Part shown: in pieces, positions 22,015 to 32,859 of the stretch
Layout: each line of letters starts with the position of its first letter
How positions within the stretch are numbered: position 1 is the stretch's first letter
Assembly (NCBI GenBank): GCA_018398585.1
Contig: JAGTTD010000014.1
Coordinates: 21,947,387-22,011,386, forward strand
Source of the DNA: Simmondsia chinensis
Taxonomy: Eukaryota; Streptophyta; Magnoliopsida; Caryophyllales; Simmondsiaceae
Length of the DNA: 64,000 nt
Direction: 5' to 3'
Made by a program: the position numbers and the translations under genes
The notes under the pieces: generated by a model
Database searches by the model: none
Told to the model about the DNA's origin: nothing
Seen by the model: the letters and a program-made list of their open reading frames with translations, nothing else

Positions 22015-22934
22015 AATATATGGATAAGTAATCACATAATATAATTATTTTTCATGTAACAATTGTATATAAACTACACTTAATTCGAGTGTCTTAATAT
22101 TCATGACATAATATCATTGGATCACTATGAAATAATTATCTAACATTTTCCTTTCATAATCTAATATACATATAACAAAAAATATCATATAATTTTGTCA
22201 TGATCCACAATTTTTAATTTCACTCAAATTCACAATTTCTTTCGTACTCACCAAGTAAACATGTAAAATTCATATTTACAAATTATGACAGCAAAATTCA
22301 TGATTGCATTAACATGCATACATGCATTAATCACATAACTGCATTAATATCCATGCTTATACATACATTATTTTTCATGGTTATCAACATGCATGTATTA
22401 ATTACTTTAATTGTACATGTATTAATCTTGTAATTCTATCAACATATATATACATGCTTATATCAAATTCTTTTCACAATTATGAATGTAAGTGCATTAA
22501 ACCTCAATCTAATTATTGTTCATATTACAAATTCACACAACAATGAATTTACTATGCATAATACATAATTTATGCTTTGTTTCAACCATCATAATTCTTT
22601 ATAAATTATAATCATGGTTATACAAAAGCATGAATCTTCATATTACCAATTTATAATAGTGCATGTATCCAATTATTATTATTATTAGTTTTATAATTGT
22701 TTCGGTGCCTGGTTTCAATAACCACCCAATAAGAATTTTTCTTTTTGGAATCGCCTCAATGTCTAGTTCGAACAACCATCCAGAGCAATGTTTTCATATA
22801 ATCAATTTATAACAAGCATGTATTCAAAATTTCACTTCACTTATTACCCAAAATATAGTACCAGATTTAACCGCCAAATATCTGTAGTTTTGTCAGTTTA
22901 AACCACCAGAAAATACAAAACTTGCTTACATAAA
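22015..22934. other. AT-rich flank, no gene seen
   Basis: This stretch of low complexity has many 'gcatgtattaat' and 'catgcattaat' words and stops in all frames. Before the insertions it was joined to 4100-5171 on the left and 31631 onward on the right. I see no domain. Confidence 0.5.
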
Positions 22935-23610
22935 CATTCTGTTGGCTCTAAAGCCAATATCATTGTAATTTTGATGATAACAAGCATTTAGTGAGTCATG
23001 TGATTTAAATTGTTCTAATCTTATTTTTAAGTGACTTATAAGAAAGCTAGGCACATCAAAGATTAATCATGGATACGAAGCTTTCCAAAAGATGATAAAT
23101 CAAGAGGAAAAGAGATAAAAGCTGAAGAGAAGATTTATCCAGATTGAAGAGAACGTGATCCGAGTCCGAGCATCTTAAAGTCGTTTACTTTTATTGTCTA
23201 TGACTTAGGATCGGGATATATCAATTGAGTCCAAGTCTTAATATTGATATGTGATGCTCTTACAAAAATGTTTTTGGAAAATATTTTTGAAAGTTGATTT
23301 ATCAAATTTTATTTGAAAAATATTCAAGTCAAAATTAAACCAATCTAATTTATCATTTAAAATATTTTTTTAAGATTGGTATTTTGAAAAGTATGATCAA
23401 ATCAAATAAAGATAAAATTTTAATGGGTGTTGATTTAGCTTGATTTACGGAACTAATTATTTTTATAATCAAGTAAAGTAGGAAATAAATTCAAAAATTT
23501 GAACAAATATAGTAATCAATCAATCAATTTTTAACTTAGGAAATGCAATAAAATTATCCCACCAATCAAGCAAATTGATCAAAACGTGTAAATGCACCCG
23601 GGTAGGCTGA

Positions 23611-23728
23611 GTGTCAACACACAGGCGATATGTGTCGACACATAGACTTACAGTAGCCACAAAGAGCTGCTGTGTGTCGACACACAGAGTGTGTGCATCG
23701 ACACATAGAGGTTGTGTGTTGACACACA
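23611..23728 (+). promoter_or_regulatory. Cluster of five GTGTCGACAC palindromes
   Basis: Palindromic units lie at 23611 (gtgtcaacac), 23631 (tgtgtcgacaca), 23670 (ctgtgtgtcgacacacag), 23691 (gtgtgcatcgacacat) and 23713 (tgtgtgttgacacaca). They sit ~95-210 bases upstream of the TATA box, where enhancer elements would be expected. The best unit is a perfect 18-bp palindrome centred on GTCGAC. The 3' LTR has the same five, with different single-base changes. A regulatory role is inferred. Confidence 0.7.
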
Positions 23729-23820
23729 GACTGAAAAAGCTCAAAACTGCTACTTTTGACTTGATTTCTTTCCAAAACCTTTTTCTAATTTTTTGAACGT
23801 CTTAATGGCCCTCATTTTCC

Positions 23821-23828
23821 TATAAATA
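23821..23828 (+). promoter_or_regulatory. TATA box in SIRE-like 5' LTR
   Basis: tataaata followed by gggcttgaatgc. The same block is at 30983-30990 in the 3' LTR. Confidence 0.7.
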
Positions 23829-24095
23829 GGGCTTGAATGCTTTGGTTAAAATCATCTAATACTCTCTAGCATTCTTTGATAAAAGGTTCTCTTATACTTG
23901 CGCTTTAAAGGTTTGTTTTTTAAGCTTTGTTTAAAACTTTTATTAGAGCATCACTTGTTCTCTTATTGTTGATCTTTGAGCTTTATTGGCATATCCTTAG
24001 CTTTGGCTAAGCTTGATCAAGTGTCAATTCACTCTTGAAAGAGTGAAGAATTTGAGTGCTTTAATTCTTTCGTTACTTTATTAAAATTTATTTCA

Positions 24096-24225
24096 TTGTA
24101 AAGGTTGAATCCTGAACCTACTGTTTAAAAAAGGATCAGTTGTAAAAGGTTGGTCTTGAGCCTACATACAAAAAGACCGGTTGTAAAGGTTGGATCCTGA
24201 GCCTGTTCTTAAAAAGGATCATCGA
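24096..24225 (+). repeat. Three tandem ~60-bp hairpin-prone units in LTR
   Basis: Each unit follows the plan 'aaaggttggatcctgagcct', a short spacer, then 'aaaaaggatcagttg'. The ggatc...gatcc words can pair within a unit. The array lies downstream of the TATA box, so it would be in the RNA. It is repeated at 31258-31388. Confidence 0.75.
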
Positions 24226-24466
24226 ACTTAGTTAAAGGCTCAAGTGACTAAGAGTAGTCACATGAGAAGTGGACTAAGTTCCAGTTTGGAAGTGAACAAC
24301 TATAAAAATCATTGTGCATCTCATTTATTTTTGTCTTTGTCTGTTTCATTTAAGATTTATTGTTTTGTTTTTAATTGAATTTTTTGGTTCATATCTTTAA
24401 TTTTTTATTTATCACTAAAGAACCTAATTCACCCCCCCCCCCCAGGTTGCCATTTGGACCTTCAAT

Positions 24467-24479
24467 TGGTATCAAAGCC
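24467..24479 (+). other. Primer binding site of SIRE-like element
   Basis: tggtatcaaagcc starts two bases after the 5' LTR. It resembles the initiator-Met site with one change. Confidence 0.85.
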
Positions 24480-24522
24480 AGTGCTCTATTCTTTTTGGGT
24501 CTAACAACCTTAAAGTGATCCT

Positions 24523-25498
24523 ATGGCAACCTTCACTCCAATCTTAGCCGAGGGTCAATCGACCAACAAGCCTCCTCTTTTTGACGGAAAAAATTTCCCC
24601 TATTCGAAGCTAAGAATGAGACTTTATATTACATCTATTGATTTCGACTTATGGGTTATTACAAAAAATGGTGATTACGTATCCTCAAAGAAACAAGGTG
24701 AGAAAACCATTGAAAAAGACGAAAATGAGCTTATGCAAGATGACAAAAAAAAAAACTTGCAAAAAATGCAAAAGCTCATTATCAACTCTTATGTGCTATT
24801 GCCCCAAATGTCTTTAACCATGTGTCCAGTTGTCAATCGGCAAAAGAAATTTGGCACAAGCTAGAGGTCACCTATGAAGGTACTGATCAAGTTAAATCCT
24901 CTAAAATCAATATGTTGGTAAGAGCTTATGAACTTTTCAAAATAAAACCGGAGGAATCAATAAAAGAGATTTACACCAGATTTTCGGATATTACTAACAA
25001 ACTCCAAGCTCTTGGAAAAATGTATTCAAATGAGGAGCAAGTTAGTAAAATTCTTCGATGTCTCCCTATTTCATGGCAAGGCAAGGTTACTGCTATTCGG
25101 GAAGCTCATAACCTCTCTACTTATAAACTTGATCAATTAATTAGAAATCTCATGACCCATGAGATTGACATGGAAGAGTTTAAAGAAGAGGCAAAACAAA
25201 AGAAAAACAAAGACATAGCATTTAAATCATCTCTAAGCGACGAAAGTGACGAAAGTGATGATGAAATTGTTATGTTAGCAAAAAGATTTGACAAAAGTCT
25301 TGAAAAGAAAAGATTTAAAAAAAACTTCAAAAATGGTTCATCTTCCTCCAAAGATGAACCAACTTGCTATGAGTGTGGAGAAGTCCGACATCTTAAAAGA
25401 GATTGTCCTAAGCCAAAAAATAAGAAGTTCTTCCACAAACTCAAAAAGAAAGACAAAAAAGAAAGAATGAAAGAAAGATTTTGCGGCTTGGGGAAATA
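24523..25498 (+). pseudogene. Copia gag N-terminal half, frameshifted
   Basis: The ATG at 24523 lies 59 bases after the LTR end and gives MATFTPILAEGQST, then the gag region with FDGKNFPYSKLRMRLYI. An 11-A run at 24745-24755 throws the frame. The match resumes in another frame as SAKEIWHKLEVTYEGTDQVK with the UBN2-type core to ~25150, an acidic patch SDESDESDDE and the CCHC knuckle CYECGEVRHLKRDC near 25366-25407. The frame ends at 25498. Gag would form the particle and bind element RNA. Confidence 0.9.
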
Positions 25499-26256
25499 GC
25501 GACGATGACTCCAACGAAGAAAGTGAAGAGGAAATAGCTAACTTTTGTCTCATGGCTTTTGATGACGATAGCGTTGAAGAGGATGAGGTAAACGATCTAT
25601 CTTATGATGAACTTGTGGTTGGTTTTCAAGAGTTATATGAGAAATATAAAAAATTAAAAAAAACAACACAATTCTTTTGTAAGAGGTCTTGAAAAGACGG
25701 GATTGGAAAAGGATTCAAAACGACGTTTAGTGCTTGAACTTGAAAATGAATCCCTAAAGAAAAAGAACGAGTCTTTGAATAATGAGATTATTCAATTAAC
25801 AAATGAAAAGAAATCCTTGGAAGAAACACTTTATTCTTTAAAGGAAAATGAGAAAGAAAAATCAAGGAAGATGAATCACTTTTAAAAGAAAATGAGTCTT
25901 TGAAAGAGAAAATGGAACAACTTTCAAAAATATCAAGTAAATTTTTTAAAGGTCAAGAAACACTTGACAAAATTCTTACATCTCAAAGGCTAATTTATAA
26001 CAAAGAAGGAATAGGTTATAATGGAAATGTCCAAAAGAAAATTTTGAATGTTCTTTTTGTTAAAGCCTCATCACCTTCAACAAACTTTGTAAGGTGCAAC
26101 TATTGTGGTGACCATGCGCTTATCATTTACCAATGTTCTTTCAAAAGAAACTTGAAAAAGACAAAGATGGTTTGGGTCCCAAAAGGATCTCAACCACCAA
26201 ATGCAAAGGCTAACAACAAAGGACCCAAGAAAATTTGGGTATCTAAAAGTGTTTGA
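25486..26256 (+). pseudogene. Copia gag C-terminal half, coiled coil
   Basis: Three successive frames are joined by frameshifts near 25480, 25670 and 25870. The first is very acidic (NSDDDSNEESEEE). The next two are Lys/Glu/Leu-rich and look like a coiled coil (25703-25960). A second zinc-knuckle-like motif, CNYCGDHALIIYQC near 26098-26139, has lost the usual Gly-His spacing. The end, KKTKMVWVPKGS and GPKKIWVSK, is a pattern I associate with SIRE-like copia gag-pol junctions. Confidence 0.8.
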
Positions 26257-26294
26257 ATTGTGATAGGTGTATGAAAATCCAAAGCAAAAAACAA

Positions 26295-26404
26295 AAGTGT
26301 TACTTGGATAGTGGTTGCTCAAGACATATGACTGGAGATAAATCCAAGTTCACTTCACTAATGCCATGAAAAGGAAATGTCACCTTTGGTGACAATAAGA
26401 AAGG
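26295..26404 (+). pseudogene. Copia protease, broken
   Basis: YLDSGCSRHMTGD at 26301-26339 is the copia aspartic protease active site, with Asp-Ser-Gly intact at 26307-26315. FTSLMP*KGNVTFGD follows with an in-frame stop. A lost base near 26400 shifts the frame before GIGNI. The protease would cleave gag-pol inside the particle. Confidence 0.85.
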
Positions 26405-29362
26405 AAAATAATCGGTATCGGTAATATTGCTTCTAACTCTTCTCCTTGTATTGAAGATGTCTTACATGTGGAAGGTCTTAAGCACAACTTGCTAAGCATT
26501 AGTCAATTATGTGATAAAGGCTATTGTGTGAATTTTGAATCATCTAGATGCATAGTTAAACATGCTAAAACAAATGAAATTTTGCATGTTGATCTACGAT
26601 GTGAGAATGTCTATATGATTGTTGTTGATTGTGTAGACTCATTAAAATGTTTTAGTGTCATAGATGAAAATGATCCTTGAATTTGGCATAGAAGATTTGG
26701 ACATGCTAGTATGGATTTAATTTCAAAACTTTCAAAAAATGATCTTGTTAGAGGTTTACCAAAGTTAAAATTTGAAAAAGATCATATTTGTGCTGCATGT
26801 CAATATGGCAAACAAACTAGATCGTCATTCAAACCTAAGAACGTAGTTTCAACATCAAGGCATCTTGAACTCTTACATATAAACTTATTTGGTCCTACTC
26901 GTCATTTGAGCCTTGGTGGAAAGCGATATGGACTTGTAATTATTGATAATTACTCACGCTTTACTTGGGTCCTATTCCTTTCACATAAGAGTGAAGCATT
27001 TGATAAATTTGATAAATTTTGTAAAAAGGTGCAAAATGAAAACGATTTGAAAATTGTTTCGGTTAGAAGCGATCATGGAAGGAAATTTGAAAATGATGAT
27101 TTTGAAATTTATTGTGATTACTTTAGAATTGATCACAATTTTTTGGCACCTCGAACTCCTCAACAAAATGGAGTGGTTGAAAGAAAAAATAGAACTCTTG
27201 AAGAAATGGCAAGAACAATGATTTGTGAAAATAACTTGCCTAAATCTTTTTGGGCCGAAGCCGTCAACACCGCTTGCTATATTTTAAATCGAGCTTTAAT
27301 AAGACCAATTTTAAAGAAAACACCATATGAACTTTGTAAAGGTAGAAAGCCAAACATTGCATATTTTAAACCTTTTGGGTGCAAATGCTTCATTCACAAC
27401 AATGGCAAAGCAAATCTTGGAAAATTTGACTCACGAGTTGATGAAGGTATTTTCATTGGTTACTCTTTAACAAGCAAAGCATATAGAGTCTATAATAAAA
27501 AGACAAAGGTTGTAGAAGAGTCTATACATGTAGTTTTTGATGAAATTAATGTCTTATCCTCGAGAACTCCTTGTGATGACGATGACATAGTAATCAAACC
27601 AATAAACATCACACACTCATCCAATGAGCAAGAAAATTTTATATCTAATGCTCGAATGAATGAATCAAAAGGAGATAACCAAAATGTAGAATCCAAAGAG
27701 GAAAACTTACCACGAGATTGGAAATACTTGAAGGATCACCCAATAAGTCAAATCATTGGTGATCCCTCACAAGGTGTAAAAACTGGGCATGCATTAATGG
27801 AATATTGTCATTTAGCTGCATTCATCTCTCTTGAAGAACCCAAGAACATAAAAGAAGCTCTTAATGATGCAAATTGGATAATGTCAATGGAGGAAGAGCT
27901 CAACCAATTCAAGAGAAGTGATATATGGGAACTTGTAGATAGACCCCAAGATCATCAAATCATAGGTACCAAATGAATCTACTGCAACAAGAAGGATGAG
28001 GAAGGTAACATGGTAAGAAATAAGACAAGGTTGGTAGCTAAATGCTATAACCAAGAAGAAGATATAGACTATAAGGAAACCTTTGCTCCCGTTGCTAGGC
28101 TAGAAGTTATTAGACTCTTATGTGCATTTGCTTCATTTAAAGATTTCAAACTTTTTCAAATGGATGTTAAAAGTGCATTTTTAAATGGTCTTATTGAAGA
28201 AGAGGTTTATGTTGAACAACCACCCGGATTTGAGGGTGACAAATTTTTCAATCATGTTTTCAAACTCAAAAAGGCACTCTATGGATTGAAACAAGCTCCT
28301 AGAGCTTGGTACGAGAGATTGAGTTCCTTTTTAATGCAAAATGGATTTTCAAGAGGAAAAGTTGACACCACACTCTTTATCAAGCACTCTAAACATGAAA
28401 TTCTTATCGTACAAATTTATGTTGATGATATATTGTTTGATGCTACTAATCCATCTCTTTGTAAAGAATTTGCAAATCTTATGAGTAGGGATTTCGAAAT
28501 GAGTATGATGGGAGAACTTAACTACTTTCTTGGATTACAAATTAAGCAAGGCAAGGAATGAATTTTCATCAACCAAGCCAAGTACATAAAGGAAATGCTC
28601 AAGAAATTTGGCATGAAAAATTCCAAGGCAATAGCAACACCAATGAGCTCAACTCTTAAGTTAGATATGAATGAAAAAGATAAAAAGGTGGACCAAAAGC
28701 TATATCGAGGTATGATCGGATCTCTTCTTTACCTTACCGTGAGTAGACCTGACATATTGTTCAGTGTATGTTTATGTGCTAGATTTCAAGCATGTCCCAA
28801 GGAATCTCATCTATGTGCCGTGAAAATAATATTTCGATACCTAGTTGGACCCCTACTTTAGGCATATTTTCCTAAATGTGATTTCTTTGATTTAGTTGGA
28901 TATAGTGATGCGGATTTTTCCGGATACAAAGTGGACCGAAAATCGACTAGTGGTACTTGTTAATTTCTTGGTCACGCTTTGGTGTCATGGTTTAGCAACA
29001 AGCAAAATTCCGTTGCTTTATCCACTGCTGAGGCTGAATATATTGCATGTGGTAGTTGTTGTGCTCAAATGTTATGGTTAATGCACCAATTAAATGACAA
29101 TGGTATAAATATTAACCATGCTCCTATAATGTACGATAATACTAGTGCTGTATGTTTAACTAAAAATCCGGCTCAACACTCTAGAACAAAGCATATTGAG
29201 GTTAGACATCATTTTATTCGTGATCATGTGCTTAAGGGAGATGTCATTGTGAAATTTGTTCCCACCGACGACCAATTAGCGGACATTTTCACTAAACCTC
29301 TAAGTGAAGAAATCTTTTGCAATATTAGAAGTAAAATCGGCATGTGTAATCTATCATCTTGA
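26405..29362 (+). pseudogene. Copia integrase-RT-RNase H in one frame, five stops
   Basis: From about 26405 to the stop at 29360 the polyprotein stays in one frame. It is interrupted only by stops at 26678, 27974, 28559, 28859 and 28961. GAG-pre-integrase is at ~26690-26830 (WHRRFGHAS, CAACQYGK). The integrase core has HINLFGPT near 26877, where the first catalytic Asp is Asn, then RSDHGRKFEN and PQQNGVVERKN intact. RT lies at ~28020-28560 with FQMDVKSAFLNG, LYGLKQAPRAWY and YVDDILF. RNase H lies at ~28880-29150 with GYSDADFSG and STAEAEY. Two stops replace Trp (TGG to TGA) and one replaces Gln (CAA to TAA). It is not translatable as a whole. Confidence 0.93.
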
Positions 29363-30088
29363 CCTTGACTTGCATACATAAGTGATTTGCATTTTCTATT
29401 GAGTTTTAATACTCATCATAAAAGAGCTCCAATGGACCAAATATTCTTATCCAATTCATGGATATAGGAACTTGGACCATTTTTTTTTATTTAAAAAAAA
29501 AGGGGGGTAACGCACACACAGAGAAATAGAGCACCACTTGATCTTCTGTGTGTCGACACACAAAATATGTGTTTCGACACACAGAGTAGCAGTACCGCTG
29601 CTCTGTATTTGTGTGTCGACACACAGATCATGTGTGTCGACAGACAAGGAAGAAATTTCCAGACCCTTTTTTCTAGTTCATATTGTACAATCATGTTTAA
29701 TCTTATACACTTTATGGATGTTCTTCTTTATTCTTCTTGTGTGCATTAATGTTCTAATTGCCATATTCTCTCTCTCCCCTTGTGCTTTTTGTTGATGACA
29801 AAGGGGGAGGAAAATTGGTGTACTAATATATAGTATTCATGCTACTTATGTATGTGTTTGATTGATTGAGAAATGTCAAAAGTAATGATGATGTTAATAT
29901 ACCGAATGTATGATTCCTAAAATGCATCAACTTAGGGGGAGCAATTGCGTTTGAATATTAATCATGATATACATTGCTCCATGAGTTTATAGTCATGTGT
30001 ATGCTTCAATGTGTGATGTTTTTATGGTGATATCTGTGCCTTAACTTCCACATTTTCAAGAGGAAATACCAAATGTTTGTCATCATCA
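29363..30088 (+). other. 3' non-coding region of SIRE-like element
   Basis: An envelope-like gene sits here in some SIRE relatives, but no such frame is present. The region holds four palindromes at 29546-29645 and internal purine tracts near 29799 (aaagggggaggaaaa) and 29934 (agggggagca). Confidence 0.6.
29546..29645 (+). repeat. Four GTGTCGACAC palindromes, 3' internal cluster
   Basis: Units lie at 29546-29562, 29567-29584, 29610-29627 and 29630-29645, each close to ctgtgtgtcgacacacag. A small hairpin (agcag...ctgct) lies between units two and three. It is outside the LTRs, so this is a separate cluster from the promoter one. Confidence 0.9.
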
Positions 30089-30101
30089 AAAAGGGGGAGA
30101 T
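30089..30101 (+). other. Polypurine tract of SIRE-like element
   Basis: aaaagggggagat directly precedes the 3' LTR at 30102. Confidence 0.85.
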
Positions 30102-31625
30102 TGTTGGCTCTAAAGCCAATATCATTGTAATTTTGATGATAACAAGCATTTAGTGAGTCATGTGATTTAAATTGTTCTAATCTTATTTTTAAGTGACTTA
30201 TAAGAAAGCTAGGCACATCAAAGATTAATCATGGATACGAAGCTTTCCAAAAGATGATAAATCAAAAGGAAAAGAGATAAAAGCTGAAGAGAAGATTTAT
30301 CCAGATTGAAGAGAACGTGATCTGAGTCCGTGCATCTTAAAGTCATTTATTTTTATTGTCTAGGACTTAGGATCGGAATATATTAATTGAGTCCAAGTCT
30401 CAATATTGATATGTGATGCTCTTACAAAAAAGTTTTTGGAAAATATTTTTGAAAGTTGATTTATCAAATTTTATTTGAAAAATATTCAAGTCAAAATTAA
30501 ACCAATTTAATTTATCATTTAAAATATTTTTTTAAGATTGGTACTTTGAAAAGTATGATCAAATCAAATAAAGATAAAATTTTAATAGGTGTTGATTTAG
30601 CTTGATTTATGGAACTAATTATTTTTATACTCAAGTAAAGTAGGAAATAAATTCAAAAATTTGAACAAATATAGTAATCAATCAATCAATTTTTAACTTA
30701 GGAAATGCAATAAAATTATCCCACCAATCAAGCAAATTGATCAAAACGTGTAAATGTACCCGGGTCGGCTGAGTGTCAACACACAGGCGGTATGTGTCGA
30801 CACATAGACTTACAGTAGCCACAAAGAGCTGCTGTGTGTCGACACACGGAGTGTGTGTATCGACACACAGAGGTTGTGTGTCGACACACAGACTGAAAAA
30901 GCTCAAAACGGCTACTTTTGACTTGATTTCTTTCCAAAACCTTTTTCTAATTTTTTGAAAGTCTTAATGGCCCTCATTTGCCTATAAATAGGGCTTGAAT
31001 GCTTTGGTTAAAATCATCCAATACTCTCTAGCATTCTTTGATAAAAAGTTCTCTTATACTTGCGCTTTAAAGGTTTGTTTTTTAAGCTTCGTTTAAAACT
31101 TTTATTAGAGCATCATTTGTTCTCTTATTGTTGATCTTTGAGCTTTATGGGCATATCCTTAGCTTTGGCTAAGCTTGATCAAGTGTCAATTCACTCTTGA
31201 AGGAGTGAAGAATTTGAGTGCTTTAATTCTTTCGTTACTTTATTCAAATTTATTTCATTATAAAGGTTGGATCCTGAACCTACTGTTTATAAAAGGATCA
31301 GTTGTAAAAGGTTGGTCTTGAGCCTACGTACAAATAGACCAGTTGTAAAGGTTGGATCCTGAGCCTGTTCTCAAAAAAGATCATCGAGTTTAGTTAAAGG
31401 GTCAAATGACTAAGAGTAATCACTTGAGAAGTGGACTAGCTTCCGGTTTGGAAGTGAACCACTATAAAAATTATTGTGCATCTCGTTTATTTTTGTCTTT
31501 GTCTATTTCATTTAAGATTTATTGTTTTGTTTTTAATTGAATTTTTTGGTTCATATCTTTAATTTTTTATTTATCAATAAAAAACCTAATTTACCCCCCC
31601 TCTTAGGTTGCCATTTGGACCTTCA
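30102..31625 (+). repeat. SIRE-like 3' LTR, 1524 bp
   Basis: It is nearly identical to 22940-24464 and shares its TATA box (30983-30990), five palindromes (from 30773) and hairpin-prone units (31258-31388). It ends ttggaccttca, followed by the target duplication catac. Confidence 0.95.
30773..30893 (+). promoter_or_regulatory. Palindrome cluster in SIRE-like 3' LTR
   Basis: Five units match those of the 5' LTR in order and spacing. Units at 30793, 30832, 30853 and 30875 keep a tcgaca core. The last is restored to a full gtgtgtcgacacac, where the 5' copy has tt in place of tc. Confidence 0.7.
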
Positions 31626-31654
31626 CATACTTTGTCAAATTACAGAAGAAATTG

Positions 31655-31740
31655 CACCTGGATGAGCGGTTAACTTATATCCCAATGCCGTGGAGATGGG
31701 GACATGAGATCGAAGCCCCAAGTCAACTATAATATCCCTG
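31655..31740 (+). other. Possible tRNA-derived SINE fragment
   Basis: tggatgagcggttaact resembles a pol III A box and agatcgaagcccc, ~45 bases on, resembles a B box. No tail or flanking duplication was found, so this is tentative. Confidence 0.3.
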
Positions 31741-32850
31741 GTATTAATTGATTAAGCCAACAAGATTGCGCTTTGAGAGAACAACATGGCAAAACATTTA
31801 TAAGCATTTTTTAAATATTTTTGATTTCTCTTTTGTTTAAATTAATATGACATGACATCATATGATTTACAGTCATTAGATCATAGATTCATGATAAAAA
31901 TAAACACAGTGACTAATTTGAAAATCATGAGTGCTTAACTTTGGTTTTGATTTCACATGCATACTCCATTATATACACATAAACCATCAATTCACATGGA
32001 TTTCATGATTTCATCCTAGATCAAATATTTAACTTTCACACCATTTTTCACTAATTGCACACAACTCAAGGAAAATAAAGACATTTTCCAATTGTGTGTA
32101 TACATGCCCATTATCTTGACATAACATGAATTACAGAACTAAACACAGTATATTTGCCATGGGATATATTTGCGGTGGTTATTAAGATGCATTTCGTAAA
32201 GATGTATATATTCAATGCAATTATTTCTCTACTTAATATTATCACCATGCAAAGGCATTCTCTTATTGTATCAGTATATGTATGTATTAATTACTGCAAG
32301 TTCCTCAAAATATGCATTGTATACTTGGTGGTTATGTATTATTGTTGCAAACTACCACACAACTCTCTCATACACTTTTCTCTCCACTTTCACTGCAATT
32401 AATTCAAAGCACATAGTGAAAACTATATTAACGGTCGCCACCCTTTGTTTTATTTTCGAATTTCCTTTTTTTTTTGTGTATTATAGTGATCGAATATCAT
32501 TTAATCACAATTCATGTCTGATTCAAAATTACTTGATTAGAAATTCATGAATCAAAATCATCAAAACAATGCCTAATTATTGAAAAGCATGAGTTCATAG
32601 GCATGATTTTTGATACCACATGCAAACTCAATTACATGCATAAAACAATGCATAAACACAAATTCTTAGGCATCTTCATACTTCATGGTTTCGTCATATT
32701 CAAAACAAAGAACGTGCCTTAATCCATAGCATCTTATATAATAGACAGATCCAAGAAGAAATCCCATTCCTCTCTCTTAATTGCTTTTAGTGATCTCCAA
32801 AGTTTGTCATCATCAGACCAATAGAAGAAGCCATTTTATGAATGAAACTA
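31741..32850. other. AT-rich sequence, no gene seen
   Basis: Repeated 'aatcatgaattcat'-like words occur, with no frame resembling a known protein. It is the continuation of the flank left of 22940. Confidence 0.45.
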
Positions 32851-32859
32851 AATCTTAAG

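Larger units (their letters stand above)
22940..24464 (+). repeat. SIRE-like 5' LTR, 1525 bp
   Basis: It begins tgttggctctaaagcc and ends gccatttggaccttca. It holds the palindrome cluster (23611-23728), a TATA box tataaata at 23821-23828 and three hairpin-prone ~60-bp units (24096-24225). A C-run lies near 24432-24443. Confidence 0.95.
22940..31625 (+). mobile_element. SIRE-like copia element, near-complete
   Basis: LTRs of 1525 and 1524 bp start tgttggctc and end ttggaccttca. They enclose gag, protease, integrase, RT and RNase H in the copia order. The flanks cattc (22935-22939) and catac (31626-31630) are a 5-bp target duplication with one change. By eye the LTRs differ at only a few percent of sites, so it is the youngest large insertion here. 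The long gag C-terminus with KKIWV and the several hundred bases after RNase H are like the SIRE/Maximus lineage. No envelope-like frame is visible. All coding parts are broken. Confidence 0.93.

Noticed and set aside
23611..23728. Regularly repeated palindromes resembling a CRISPR array
   Set aside because: Spacing is uneven, units vary, there are no cas genes, and the context is a plant retroelement LTR.
23520..23796. Reading frames giving repeated CVDTQPLCVDTH or VSTHRRYVSTHR peptides, also at 29456-29795 and 30682-30958
   Set aside because: These are translations of the palindrome clusters in both strands of non-coding LTR or 3' sequence. The frames exist because the repeat lacks stops, not because a Cys-rich repeat protein is encoded.
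24745..24755. Programmed -1 frameshift at an 11-A run in copia gag
   Set aside because: The shift is in the -1 direction, but there are at least four other frameshifts nearby, and copia normally has one continuous gag-pol frame. A lost A in a homopolymer is simpler.
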